This document shows, one piece after another, positions 1-9,569 of a DNA stretch of 21,474 bases. The notes under the pieces were generated by a model. It made no database searches, was not told the origin of the DNA, and saw only the letters and a list, made by a program, of their open reading frames with translations. Both the position numbers and the translations under genes were made by a program. The stretch is from Candidatus Krumholzibacteriia bacterium (GTDB taxonomy: Bacteria > Krumholzibacteriota > Krumholzibacteriia > LZORAL124-64-63). The DNA lies in assembly GCA_027056825.1 (NCBI GenBank), contig JALUJS010000516.1:1-21474 (forward strand), given 5' to 3'. Position 1 is the stretch's first letter. The number at the start of each line of letters is the position of its first letter.

Positions 1-158
1 GTCCGGGACCGGATGCGGCAAGCGCGGTGTGGGGTGTGAAATGCCTTCTTTCCCGCGCGCTTCCAGGGGGTATATTTGAGGTTTGAAGGATGAACTGTTC
101 CCGGGGCCGCCCGGACGGCGGCTCCGCGGCTCCTCACCATACGGCAGCGAGGTGCGTC
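1..158 (+). other. upstream region of glutamine synthetase gene
   Basis: No gene is recognised here. A -10-like TATATT lies at 71-76, but no good -35 box sits 16-19 bases upstream, so it is only a weak promoter candidate. An in-frame ATG at 90 has a GAGG at 78-81, but the 23-residue extension it would add does not look like the start of any glutamine synthetase. The GC-rich stretch 100-140 may fold in a leader RNA. The left edge of the window prevents judging what lies further upstream. Confidence 0.3.
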
Positions 159-1529
159 ATGTCACAGTCCGGATTCCCTACCGTGGCCAGGATCATCGCC
201 GAACAGGCGGTGGAGTTCATCGATCTTAAAATGCTCGACCTGGCCGGCCGGCTGCACCACCTGTCGTTTCCCGCCTCCCGCCTGACCGAGGCCGTCTGTC
301 GCGACGGCATCGGCTTCGACGGCTCCAGCTACGGCTTCCTGAAGGTCGAGAGCAGCGACATGGTCCTGATCCCGGACCTGGAGACCGCCCGGCTGGACCC
401 TTTCCGCGGTCGCCGGACGCTGACCATGTTCGCCGAGGCCCACCTGACGGACGCCGAGCGCACATCCTTTTCCCAGGACGGCCGGGTGGTGGGACGCCGG
501 GCGGAACAGGCCCTGCGCAATGCCGGGGTGGCCGACCTTTCCCAGTGGGGGCCGGAGTACGAGTTCCACATCTTCGAGAACGCCGACTTCCACACCGCCG
601 ACGGCGCCTCGGGATTCAGCCTGACCAGCGATGAGGAGTTCTTCGGCAACGCCTACCACGCCTGCAATCCCTTCGACCGCTACGACGACTTCCGGGACGA
701 GGTCTGTGCGGTGATGGGCGAGTTCGGCATCCCCGTTCGGTACCATCACCACGAGGTGGGGGCCCAGGGTCAGCAGGAGATCGAGGGCTGGTTCTCCGAC
801 CTGGTGACCACGGGGGACCACGCGGTGCTGACCAAGTACATCCTGTTCAATCTGGCGCGGAAACACGACCTGAAGGTGACCTTCATGCCCAAGCCCCTGT
901 TCGGCAACGCGGGCAGCGGCTGGCATCTGCACCAGTTCCTGCAGAAGGGCGGGCGCAACATCTTCCACCACCAGGACGGGTACGCCAACCTTTCCGAGGC
1001 GGCCCTGCACTACATCGGCGGCATCCTGACCCATGCGGACGCCCTGTGCGCCTTCACCAATCCCTCCACCAACAGTTTCAAGCGGCTGGTGCCGGGTTTC
1101 GAGGCGCCCACGGTGCGCACCTTCGGCCGCTCCAACCGGGGCGCCGCCATCCGGGTGCCCAGCTACGTGACCGACCCGCAGCTGCGGCGCATCGAGTACC
1201 GGCCTCCGGACCTGACCAGCAACCCCTACCTCTGCTGCGCGGCCATTCTCATGGCGGGCCTCGACGGGATCATCAACCGCATCGACCCGGTGGCCGCGGG
1301 CTTCGCCCCGGAGGACGCCCCCTCCACGACGGGCCGGCAGGAGGATTTCCTGCCCCGCAGCCTGGACGACGCCCTGGACGCCCTGGAGAGGGACCACGCC
1401 TTCCTGCTGCGTGACGACGTCTTCCCCGAGGGGCTGATCCGTCGCTGGCTGGAATTGAAGCGGGACGAGATCAACGCCATCAACGGGCGCCCTCATCCCT
1501 ACGAGTTCACCATGTACTTCGACTTCTGA
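159..1529 (+). CDS. glnA: type I glutamine synthetase (non-adenylylated form)
   Basis: Cytoplasmic enzyme that condenses glutamate, ammonia and ATP into glutamine. The chosen ATG at 159 has GAGG at 149-152 and gives 456 residues, starting where family members start; an upstream in-frame ATG at 90 adds an unconserved tail. Family signatures are all present: the N-terminal latch GFDGSS (52-57), metal-binding GPEYEF with Glu133 and Glu135, HHHEVG...GQQE with Glu199 and Glu207, the GSGWH histidine (256), NPSTNSFKRLVPGFEAP (301-317), the NRGAAIR arginines (327, 332), and IEYRPPD (345-351) with Glu346 and Arg348. The KNLY(D/E)LP loop that carries the adenylylated tyrosine in enterobacterial GlnA is missing; about residues 385-400 read APSTTGRQEDFLPR. 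Control by adenylylation is therefore not expected. A YjbQ-family gene follows after 14 bases and is probably cotranscribed. A GS-like ligase with another amine substrate cannot be excluded, but the full catalytic set favours true glutamine synthetase. Confidence 0.9.
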   Translation: MSQSGFPTVARIIAEQAVEFIDLKMLDLAGRLHHLSFPASRLTEAVCRDGIGFDGSSYGFLKVESSDMVLIPDLETARLDPFRGRRTLTMFAEAHLTDAERTSFSQDGRVVGRRAEQALRNAGVADLSQWGPEYEFHIFENADFHTADGASGFSLTSDEEFFGNAYHACNPFDRYDDFRDEVCAVMGEFGIPVRYHHHEVGAQGQQEIEGWFSDLVTTGDHAVLTKYILFNLARKHDLKVTFMPKPLFGNAGSGWHLHQFLQKGGRNIFHHQDGYANLSEAALHYIGGILTHADALCAFTNPSTNSFKRLVPGFEAPTVRTFGRSNRGAAIRVPSYVTDPQLRRIEYRPPDLTSNPYLCCAAILMAGLDGIINRIDPVAAGFAPEDAPSTTGRQEDFLPRSLDDALDALERDHAFLLRDDVFPEGLIRRWLELKRDEINAINGRPHPYEFTMYFDF

Positions 1530-1543
1530 CCCGGAGCCGACCG

Positions 1544-1951
1544 ATGATCGAAAAGACCGTTCCCACCTCCGGGCACGCGGAGTTCGTGGACGTCACCGGC
1601 CTGGTCGCCGGAGCGGTCGCGGAACTGGGCCTGGTCGACGGCGCGGTGCTGGTCTTCAACCCCCACACCACCGCCGGGTTGACCATCAACGAGGGTGCCG
1701 ATCCGGATGTGGTGACGGACATGCTGGGGGTGCTGGACGGCCTGGTCCCTTGGCGGGGGAACTACCGCCACGCCGAGGGCAACGCCGCGGCCCACGTGAA
1801 AGCCTCGCTGATGGGCAGCTCGGTGACCGTTCCGGTCGCCGGCGGCCGGCTGCAGCTGGGCACCTGGCAGAAGATCTGGTTCTGCGAGTTCGACGGCCCG
1901 CGCCGGCGCAGGTTATGGATCAGCGTGGCGGGCGATCACCGGGGAACCTGA
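1544..1951 (+). CDS. YjbQ/UPF0047 family protein
   Basis: Small (135-residue) cytoplasmic protein of the YjbQ family. The E. coli member has weak thiamine-phosphate-synthase-like activity; the true role of the family is unsettled. The family motifs are clear: HTTAGLTINE (41-50), ADPDV (52-56), YRHAEGNAAAHVKASLMGSS (74-93), GRLQLGTWQ (101-109) and EFDGPR (115-120). Length matches the usual 130-140. The start ATG has GGAG seven bases upstream, and the gene begins 14 bases after the glutamine synthetase stop, so the two likely form an operon. Its last 39 bases overlap the 3' end of the convergent deacetylase gene. The histidines in HTT, RHAEGN and AAAHVK are the conserved putative metal or catalytic residues of the family. 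Confidence 0.88.
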   Translation: MIEKTVPTSGHAEFVDVTGLVAGAVAELGLVDGAVLVFNPHTTAGLTINEGADPDVVTDMLGVLDGLVPWRGNYRHAEGNAAAHVKASLMGSSVTVPVAGGRLQLGTWQKIWFCEFDGPRRRRLWISVAGDHRGT

Positions 1952-2977
1952 ATCATCCCGGCTGAAGAGGGCCGCGATGTCGGCGGTGGTCGTCCTGGCG
2001 GTCACCGTGTAACGTCCCACGTCCCACAGGCCGGTTTCCGGGGACATGGCGCGGGGGGCCAGGCTCACCGTGCCGGTGAAACCCGCCCGGGCGGCGACGC
2101 TGTCCAGGTCCCCGTTGCCGAATCCGTAGGGCCAGGCGAGCCAGAGGGCCCGGGCGCCCGTGTTGTGGAAGATTGCCGCGCGGCTGGCCAGCAGGTCGCC
2201 GGCGACGGGCCGGAAGCGGCCCTGCAACAGATCCTCCCACCCGGGACCGGCCAGCGTGGCGACGGCATCCTGGTAGCGGTTCAGATCCTGGAGGTCGGTT
2301 ACCAGGACGTCCCGGTCGATGAGTTCGGGGTTCCAGAAGACCGGCTCCATGATCCCCCGCAACGGCGCCTTGTAGTGCAAACGGTTCGTGTGCGATTCCA
2401 GGATGACGAATCCCGAGTCGTGCATCTGCTTCAACTCGTCCCATGAACACATGTCCAGCCCGCTCCAGGCGCTGCCGACCTCCGCGGCCGGCACGAACAG
2501 GTGCGCCCGCATACCGTATTTGCGCAGCAGGGGATAGGCCACCGTGTAGACCGACCGGTCGGCGTCGTCGATGGTCAACACGACCGCCTTGTCGGGGATA
2601 TCCCCTTGGCCCTCGATGAGAGCCTGGACCTCCTGCAGGGTCATGACCGTGATGCCGTGGTCCCGGAAATACCGCAGATGGTTCTCGAACTCCGCGGCCG
2701 GCAGGGTCCAGAATTCCCGGTCACCCAGGGCGGGCAGGCCGAACAACAGGCTGCCGGCGACGCGGACGAGGTAGCCGGGATCGAACCGGGGCCGGAAGTA
2801 GTGGTAGCAGATCACCGGCACGCCCGGGCCGCCGTCGAAGGTCCCCTGGTTGGCCAGTTCCATCTGGTCCAGGTGGGTGGGCGCGGGCGTCTTGTCGCCG
2901 CCGCAGCCGCCCAATGCCGCGGGCATGGTCAGCGCGAGGAACAGGAAGACCGCCAGGAGGTTCCGGAACCGGGCCAT
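1913..2977 (-). CDS. PgaB/IcaB-like polysaccharide deacetylase lipoprotein
   Basis: Predicted lipoprotein of 354 residues that probably removes acetyl groups from a beta-1,6-GlcNAc-type polymer in the periplasm. An N-terminal hydrophobic stretch (7-22) ends in ALGGC, placing the lipid-modified cysteine at 25. The NodB deacetylase domain follows: TIDDAD (135-140) keeps the catalytic/metal aspartates Asp137 and Asp138 but has Ala in place of the usual Gly, SHTNRLH (195-201) supplies the two metal histidines His196 and His201, and WPYG (282-285) is the PgaB-type form of the third motif. SWDELKQM (178-185) is also typical. Unlike E. coli PgaB (about 670 residues) it has no C-terminal glycoside hydrolase domain, so in size it is closer to Gram-positive IcaB. 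It is the last gene of the pga-like operon, starting one base after the preceding stop. Its 3' end overlaps the convergent YjbQ gene by 39 bases. Confidence 0.82.
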   Translation of the reverse strand: MARFRNLLAVFLFLALTMPAALGGCGGDKTPAPTHLDQMELANQGTFDGGPGVPVICYHYFRPRFDPGYLVRVAGSLLFGLPALGDREFWTLPAAEFENHLRYFRDHGITVMTLQEVQALIEGQGDIPDKAVVLTIDDADRSVYTVAYPLLRKYGMRAHLFVPAAEVGSAWSGLDMCSWDELKQMHDSGFVILESHTNRLHYKAPLRGIMEPVFWNPELIDRDVLVTDLQDLNRYQDAVATLAGPGWEDLLQGRFRPVAGDLLASRAAIFHNTGARALWLAWPYGFGNGDLDSVAARAGFTGTVSLAPRAMSPETGLWDVGRYTVTARTTTADIAALFSRDDSGSPVIARHADP

Positions 2978-2978
2978 C

Positions 2979-4346
2979 CTAGAACACCCCCCGCCAAGAC
3001 AAGCCGACGAAGGTGCGCCGGTATCCGCTGCTGGTGGCGAACGCGCTGCGGGAATGTCCGGCCTCGAGGGCGACCAGCCAGTTCCGGCTCACCCGCAGCC
3101 CCAGGCGTCCGGAGGCTCCGCCCACGGTGATCGCGTCGGCGCCGGTTTCCTTTTCCCGTCCGAGACTACCGTCCAGGGTCACGGTCCAGCGCCGTCCCCA
3201 CCACTTGGCCCTGGCGGACAGGCTGCCGTTGCGGACCCAGTCGGGGGCCCAGTACCCGCCGGGATACGGCAGGGTGAAATCACTGTGCGTGAACGAGGCC
3301 GTCACATCCAGATCCACGGCGCCTTCATGGTGCCAGGTGGTGTTGATGCTGCCCTGCAGACGGCGGTTGCCGTCGCTGTAGGTGGCCCGGGTCCCGGACG
3401 CTCCCGCCGAAAACCAGCGGGCGAAGCGCCAGTCGCAGGACAGGTTCTCCTGTTCGAAACCCAATTCCTTGCCGAAGGCCAGGTAGGTTTCCACGGGCAT
3501 GGACGCGGCGCCCCCGTCGAAACGCAGGCGGGAGGTGGGCTGCCAGGTCAGCCATCCGTCGGCGCCCGGCCGGTTCCAGTCGAGCTTGCGTCCGGTCTCG
3601 GCCAGGACGTCGTCGCTGGAAAAATGGTCGTACCAGCCCGTCGCGTGCAGGGACAAGTGGGGAGTCAGGCCTTTTTCCACGTGCACCTGCAGCCCGGCGG
3701 CGGTGGCGTCCGGACGTCCGGGCTGGGAATACAGCGACAGCCTGGGGCCGGCCTGGACCAGCAGGCCGCCCGGGGCTGTGACCGCGCCCAGGGCCCGGAG
3801 ACGGTGCGTGGTCAGGTCGTCCGAGTCCCAGTTGCCCCGCCAGGCGATTTCACCGGGGACCAGGTATTCGTCGAGAACGCGCAGGGCGAAGGAGCCCGCT
3901 TCGCGCCGCTGATGCGGCGCGAGGTCCGCATCGTCCTCCACGGCCCGCAGGCCGGCCCAACCGGCACGCATTTCCTGGGACCAGATCCGGCAGCGCGCCA
4001 GGCCGACGCGGGCCTCGGCGTCGGTGGGATCGTCGGCGGCCAGTTGCGCGTAGATCTCCGCGGCCCGGCCCTGCAAACCGAACCAGCTGAGGGCCAGGGC
4101 GTATCCGCGCCGGGTGCCCGGATCCGCATCGTCGGGGTGCTCCCGGTACCAGGTCTCGAACAGGTCCACGGCCCGGTCGGCGTGTTCGTTCCACAATTCC
4201 GCGAAGGCGCGGACGCGCAGGTCCTGGGCGCCGACTGCGGAGGCGGTTGCGGTCATGACGGCCAGCCACACGATGATTCCCGTCCGTACAGGGCGCCAGA
4301 CTTTCCTCAAAGTTCTGCTCCTTGTCATTCGCGCACCGGCTTCCAT
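2979..4346 (-). CDS. TPR plus outer-membrane beta-barrel protein (PgaA/YaiO-like exporter)
   Basis: Predicted outer-membrane protein of 455 residues, likely the export pore for the polysaccharide made by the neighbouring synthase. A basic N-terminus and hydrophobic core (22-38) end in AVGA-QD, a signal peptidase I-like site near residue 40. Residues 45-160 are alpha-helical TPR-like repeats (for example LFETWYREHPDDAD and GLQGRAAEIYAQLAADDPTD). From about 165 to the end the protein alternates short aromatic-rich strands and turns, ending in FVGLSWRGVF with a C-terminal Phe as in BAM substrates. The ATG at 4346 has an excellent AGGAAGG seven bases upstream and overlaps the glycosyltransferase gene; an alternative ATG at 4328 forms an ATGA overlap with its stop. 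The barrel portion is about 290 residues, much smaller than in E. coli PgaA (about 800 in total). It may therefore belong to the YaiO-like barrels. Function is inferred mainly from position and architecture. Confidence 0.72.
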   Translation of the reverse strand: MEAGARMTRSRTLRKVWRPVRTGIIVWLAVMTATASAVGAQDLRVRAFAELWNEHADRAVDLFETWYREHPDDADPGTRRGYALALSWFGLQGRAAEIYAQLAADDPTDAEARVGLARCRIWSQEMRAGWAGLRAVEDDADLAPHQRREAGSFALRVLDEYLVPGEIAWRGNWDSDDLTTHRLRALGAVTAPGGLLVQAGPRLSLYSQPGRPDATAAGLQVHVEKGLTPHLSLHATGWYDHFSSDDVLAETGRKLDWNRPGADGWLTWQPTSRLRFDGGAASMPVETYLAFGKELGFEQENLSCDWRFARWFSAGASGTRATYSDGNRRLQGSINTTWHHEGAVDLDVTASFTHSDFTLPYPGGYWAPDWVRNGSLSARAKWWGRRWTVTLDGSLGREKETGADAITVGGASGRLGLRVSRNWLVALEAGHSRSAFATSSGYRRTFVGLSWRGVF

Positions 4347-5593
4347 TGGGTGACCTTCCTCTTCTGGCGATTGACCAGCAGGCCGAGCGGGGAGGTGATC
4401 ACGGTGATGACCGCCATCAGGATCCAGTACACCAGGGGATAGAAGATGGCGATGATGAAGTAGCGGGGCAGCGAAGGGTCGTAGGTCCGGTCCAGGACCA
4501 CGCCGGTGTAGAGTTGCATGAGGCAGACCGTGGCGATGAGCATGCCCCAGAAGTTGGGTATGGGCGAGGCGCCCACCGGGGGATAGCCGAGGGCGTAGCT
4601 CGTGAACCAGATGATCGTCAGCAGGATGTAGGTATAGGCCCAGCCCACCGACAGGCTGGATTCGATCAGCACGGGCCACAGGCGGCGGTGCTTCCACTTC
4701 AGGACGCTGCGGCCGTGCCTGGTCAGGACCTGGCTGAGGCCCAGGGCCCAGCGGCGGCGCTGGGCCCACAGGCCGCGCAGGGACTGGGGTACGCGCATCC
4801 ACATCACCGCCCGGGATTCGTAGCGTACGTCCCAGTGGCGCAGCTGCAGCCGCCAGGTCAGGTCGATGTCCTCGGTGGCCATCTCGGGGCTGTACATCCC
4901 CACGTCCAGCAGGGCCGAGCGCCGGAATATCCCCACCACGCCGCTCATGGTCATGATGCGTCCCCAGATGCGCTGCGCCCGGCGCATGAGCGAGATGATT
5001 GAGGCGAATTCGATGGCCTGCAGCTTGGCCAGGAAGCTGTCCCGGTTGACCACGCGGGGGTTGCCCGTCACCGCCGCGCAGCGCGGCCAGCGGAAATGGG
5101 GGACCATGCGGTGCAGGATATCCGGGCTGGGCACCGCATCGGCGTCCATGACGAACAACAGCTCGCCGTTGGTCAGGGGGATGGCGTCATTGAGCGCCAT
5201 GGCCTTGCCCTCGTTCACGAGCTTCCGCACCAGGCGCACGCGGGGGTCGTCGAGGAAGGGATGGATCTTTTCCAGGGTCTTGTCCGTGGAACAGTCGTCC
5301 ACCACCACCACTTCGAAATCCGGGTAATCCACCTTCAGGACACCCTCGAGGGTGGCGGCGATATTGTCCTGTTCGTTGTAGGCCGGGATCACGAAGGAGA
5401 CCTTGGGGATCTCCTCCAACTTGTAGAAGGATTCCAGGTCCTGCTCATCCATGTCCTCGCGCCGCTTGTAGAAGAGGATGGCCGTGTAGATCCACATGAC
5501 GCTGGTGACCATGGGGTACCAGGCGAAGTAGATCAGCAGGAACCAGTAGAACCGGGTGGACTGGAAGGTGACGATCCAGTCGTACAGATCCAT
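4325..5593 (-). CDS. PgaC/IcaA-like family 2 glycosyltransferase (polysaccharide synthase)
   Basis: Inner-membrane processive glycosyltransferase of 422 residues, expected to polymerise UDP-GlcNAc or a related sugar and pass the chain through the membrane. N-terminal membrane segments cover about 14-41. The GT-A core has VSFVIPAYNE (65-74), VVVVDDCSTDKT (95-106) with the UDP-binding Asp pair, the MDADA DxD motif (149-153), MATEDIDLTWRL (238-249) with the catalytic TED, and QRRRW (278-282), the signature of processive synthases. C-terminal membrane segments follow at about 310-335, 347-366 and 377-404. The ATG at 5593 overlaps the upstream stop as TGATG and has GGAGAGGG upstream. Position between a PgaD-like gene and a PgaA-like gene supports the PNAG-type assignment. 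Cellulose or hyaluronan synthases share the catalytic motifs, but the two small membrane blocks, the deacetylase partner and the absence of a PilZ domain favour PgaC. Confidence 0.85.
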   Translation of the reverse strand: MDLYDWIVTFQSTRFYWFLLIYFAWYPMVTSVMWIYTAILFYKRREDMDEQDLESFYKLEEIPKVSFVIPAYNEQDNIAATLEGVLKVDYPDFEVVVVDDCSTDKTLEKIHPFLDDPRVRLVRKLVNEGKAMALNDAIPLTNGELLFVMDADAVPSPDILHRMVPHFRWPRCAAVTGNPRVVNRDSFLAKLQAIEFASIISLMRRAQRIWGRIMTMSGVVGIFRRSALLDVGMYSPEMATEDIDLTWRLQLRHWDVRYESRAVMWMRVPQSLRGLWAQRRRWALGLSQVLTRHGRSVLKWKHRRLWPVLIESSLSVGWAYTYILLTIIWFTSYALGYPPVGASPIPNFWGMLIATVCLMQLYTGVVLDRTYDPSLPRYFIIAIFYPLVYWILMAVITVITSPLGLLVNRQKRKVTQWKPVRE

Positions 5594-5967
5594 CAGGAAC
5601 CCTCTCCGCCGGAAGTGGCCAGGACCTTGGCGTTCCCATCGTCCAGGGTGATGCTGATGACCTTGGCGGCCCGCAACCGGTCCAGGCCCGGTCCCCTGAC
5701 GGGACGGCCCAGATAGTCGTGGCCCAGGGTTTCGGCAGGCGCTGGGGCCGGTGCGCCGCGGCGGTTGTGGCGGGCGATGTTCAGGTTGTGGCGCACCCAC
5801 AAGGCGGTGGCCGCCAGGCCCAGCAGGGAGACCACGGCCAGGATGATGACCGCCTGGAAGGTCTCCAGGCTGATCTTGCGACCGCTGACGATGTACCAGT
5901 AGTACCCGAAGAGGATCCACAGCAGGATCGAGAACAGGTAGTGGATGGCGTTGCGAAGCGCTTGCAT
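5593..5967 (-). CDS. PgaD-like small membrane protein
   Basis: Predicted 124-residue inner-membrane protein with two transmembrane helices (about 8-27 and 37-57), followed by a basic WVRHNLNIARHNRRG segment and a soluble tail. In E. coli, PgaD (about 137 residues, two helices) binds PgaC and is required for polymerisation in response to c-di-GMP. The helix layout and the W-x-x-x-N plus basic motif after helix 2 resemble PgaD, but such short proteins give weak evidence alone; the assignment rests largely on its position directly before the PgaC-like gene (TGATG overlap). The ATG at 5967 was chosen because the second GGAG of a GGAGGGAG run lies about ten bases upstream and the hydrophobic segment then starts at once; the open frame continues upstream into the alaS region but without plausible protein features. 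It is the first gene of the operon. Confidence 0.68.
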   Translation of the reverse strand: MQALRNAIHYLFSILLWILFGYYWYIVSGRKISLETFQAVIILAVVSLLGLAATALWVRHNLNIARHNRRGAPAPAPAETLGHDYLGRPVRGPGLDRLRAAKVISITLDDGNAKVLATSGGEGS

Positions 5968-6005
5968 GGGAAAGAGGCTCCCTCCGCGTGCAGAAGTCCC
6001 TCCGG

Positions 6006-6034
6006 TTGACCGGGTCCGGCCGGGACCATAAACT
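6006..6034 (+). promoter_or_regulatory. sigma70-type promoter candidate for alaS
   Basis: TTGACC at 6006-6011 and TAAACT at 6029-6034 are separated by exactly 17 bases, giving 5/6 and 4/6 matches to the sigma70 consensus on the plus strand. Transcription would start near 6041, leaving a leader of about 90 bases before the alaS GTG. It lies in the 163-base divergent region shared with the pga-like operon. No equally good box was found for the minus-strand operon. Confidence 0.45.
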
Positions 6035-6130
6035 TGGGCACAGCGATGCCGTGTCCTCCGGTAGGTGTCATCGACCGCAGTCGGGTTTGTTTTAGTCCGG
6101 AATTCCCATCCCCAAGGGCAGGAGATACTT

Positions 6131-8851
<2,721 letters not shown>

Positions 8852-8857
8852 TCCCGG

Positions 8858-9529
8858 TCATTCCCGGAAACGGATGTATTCCCGCGGCTCCTTGCGCCGG
8901 ATGTCCGGGACCATGGCGTCCGGCGCGGGGTGGCCGGCCACCAGCAACAGGAAGGCCCTTTCCGAGGCGGGCCGCCCCAGGATCTCCCGCAGGAAGCCCA
9001 TGGGGCTGGGGGTGTGGGTCAGGGTGGCCAGACCGGCCTGGTGCAGGGCCGCGATGAGGAAGCCCGCCGCCAGGCCCACCGATTCCCGGGTGTAGTAGTG
9101 CTTCCGCTTGTTGCCCTCGGCGTCGCGTCCGTGGCGCTGTTCGAAGATCGCGATGAGCCACGGCGCGGTTTCCAGGAAGGGCTTGTTCGCGTCGGTGCCC
9201 AGGGGCGCGAGATCCTCCAGCCAATCCTCGGGCGCGCGCCCGGTGTAGAAGCGGCGCTCCTCCTCTTCCGCCGCCAACCGGATCTTCCGCTTCAGCTCGG
9301 GATTGGACACGGCTTCGAAATGCCACGGTTGCTTGTTGGCCCCGCTGGGAGCCTGGCCGGCGCACTCCAGGCAGGCCGCGATGATTTCCCGGGGCACCGG
9401 ACGGTCGGAAAAGTCGCGCACCGTCCGGCGCAGGGCCATGTGGTCCGCGAAGGCGCGGGCCCGGGCGAGCATCTCGTCCTCCGGCAACTCGGGCCGGTGA
9501 GGCAGGGGGACCATGTCGGGTGTGGTCAT
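8858..9529 (-). CDS. nitroreductase-fold flavoprotein, iodotyrosine deiodinase-like
   Basis: FMN-dependent cytoplasmic oxidoreductase of 223 residues in the nitroreductase superfamily. The FMN phosphate-binding RRTVRDFSDRPVP (34-46) and APSGANKQPWHF (60-71) are typical. The remainder aligns by eye along its length with vertebrate and bacterial iodotyrosine deiodinases (IYD): EEEERRFY, LGTDANKPFLETAPWLI, KRKHYYTRESVG, LATLTHTPSPM. The three residues that clamp the zwitterion of halotyrosine in human IYD (Glu157, Tyr161, Lys182) correspond to Glu91, Tyr95 and Lys116 with identical spacing (4 and 21). It may therefore act reductively on halotyrosines or related aromatic amino acids; a general nitroreductase role is the alternative. 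The ATG has GAGGA six bases upstream. It lies downstream of the barrel-protein gene on the same strand, separated by a hairpin. Confidence 0.85.
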   Translation of the reverse strand: MTTPDMVPLPHRPELPEDEMLARARAFADHMALRRTVRDFSDRPVPREIIAACLECAGQAPSGANKQPWHFEAVSNPELKRKIRLAAEEEERRFYTGRAPEDWLEDLAPLGTDANKPFLETAPWLIAIFEQRHGRDAEGNKRKHYYTRESVGLAAGFLIAALHQAGLATLTHTPSPMGFLREILGRPASERAFLLLVAGHPAPDAMVPDIRRKEPREYIRFRE

Positions 9530-9543
9530 GACGCGTCCTCTTT

Positions 9544-9569
9544 ACCCGGAATACTGGAATATTCCGGGT
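9544..9569 (-). repeat. perfect intercistronic inverted repeat (10-bp stem, 6-base loop)
   Basis: ACCCGGAATA at 9544-9553 is exactly complementary to TATTCCGGGT at 9560-9569, with a six-base loop. It begins at the stop codon of the upstream gene (minus strand) and ends just before the GAGGA ribosome site of the nitroreductase gene. Neither side has a T-run, so it is not a standard Rho-independent terminator. An mRNA-stability hairpin, a processing site or an operator is possible. Confidence 0.6.

Noticed and set aside
162..1496. Long open frame of 444 codons on the minus strand opposite glutamine synthetase
   Set aside because: It mirrors a strongly conserved enzyme on the other strand, has low-complexity Gly/Val/Gln composition and no recognisable motif; typical of antisense frames in high-GC DNA.
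2850..4442. 530-codon plus-strand open frame opposite the TPR-barrel gene
   Set aside because: The minus-strand frame has a signal peptide, TPR-like repeats, barrel strands and tight operon spacing; the plus frame is repetitive Gly/Pro/Arg sequence.
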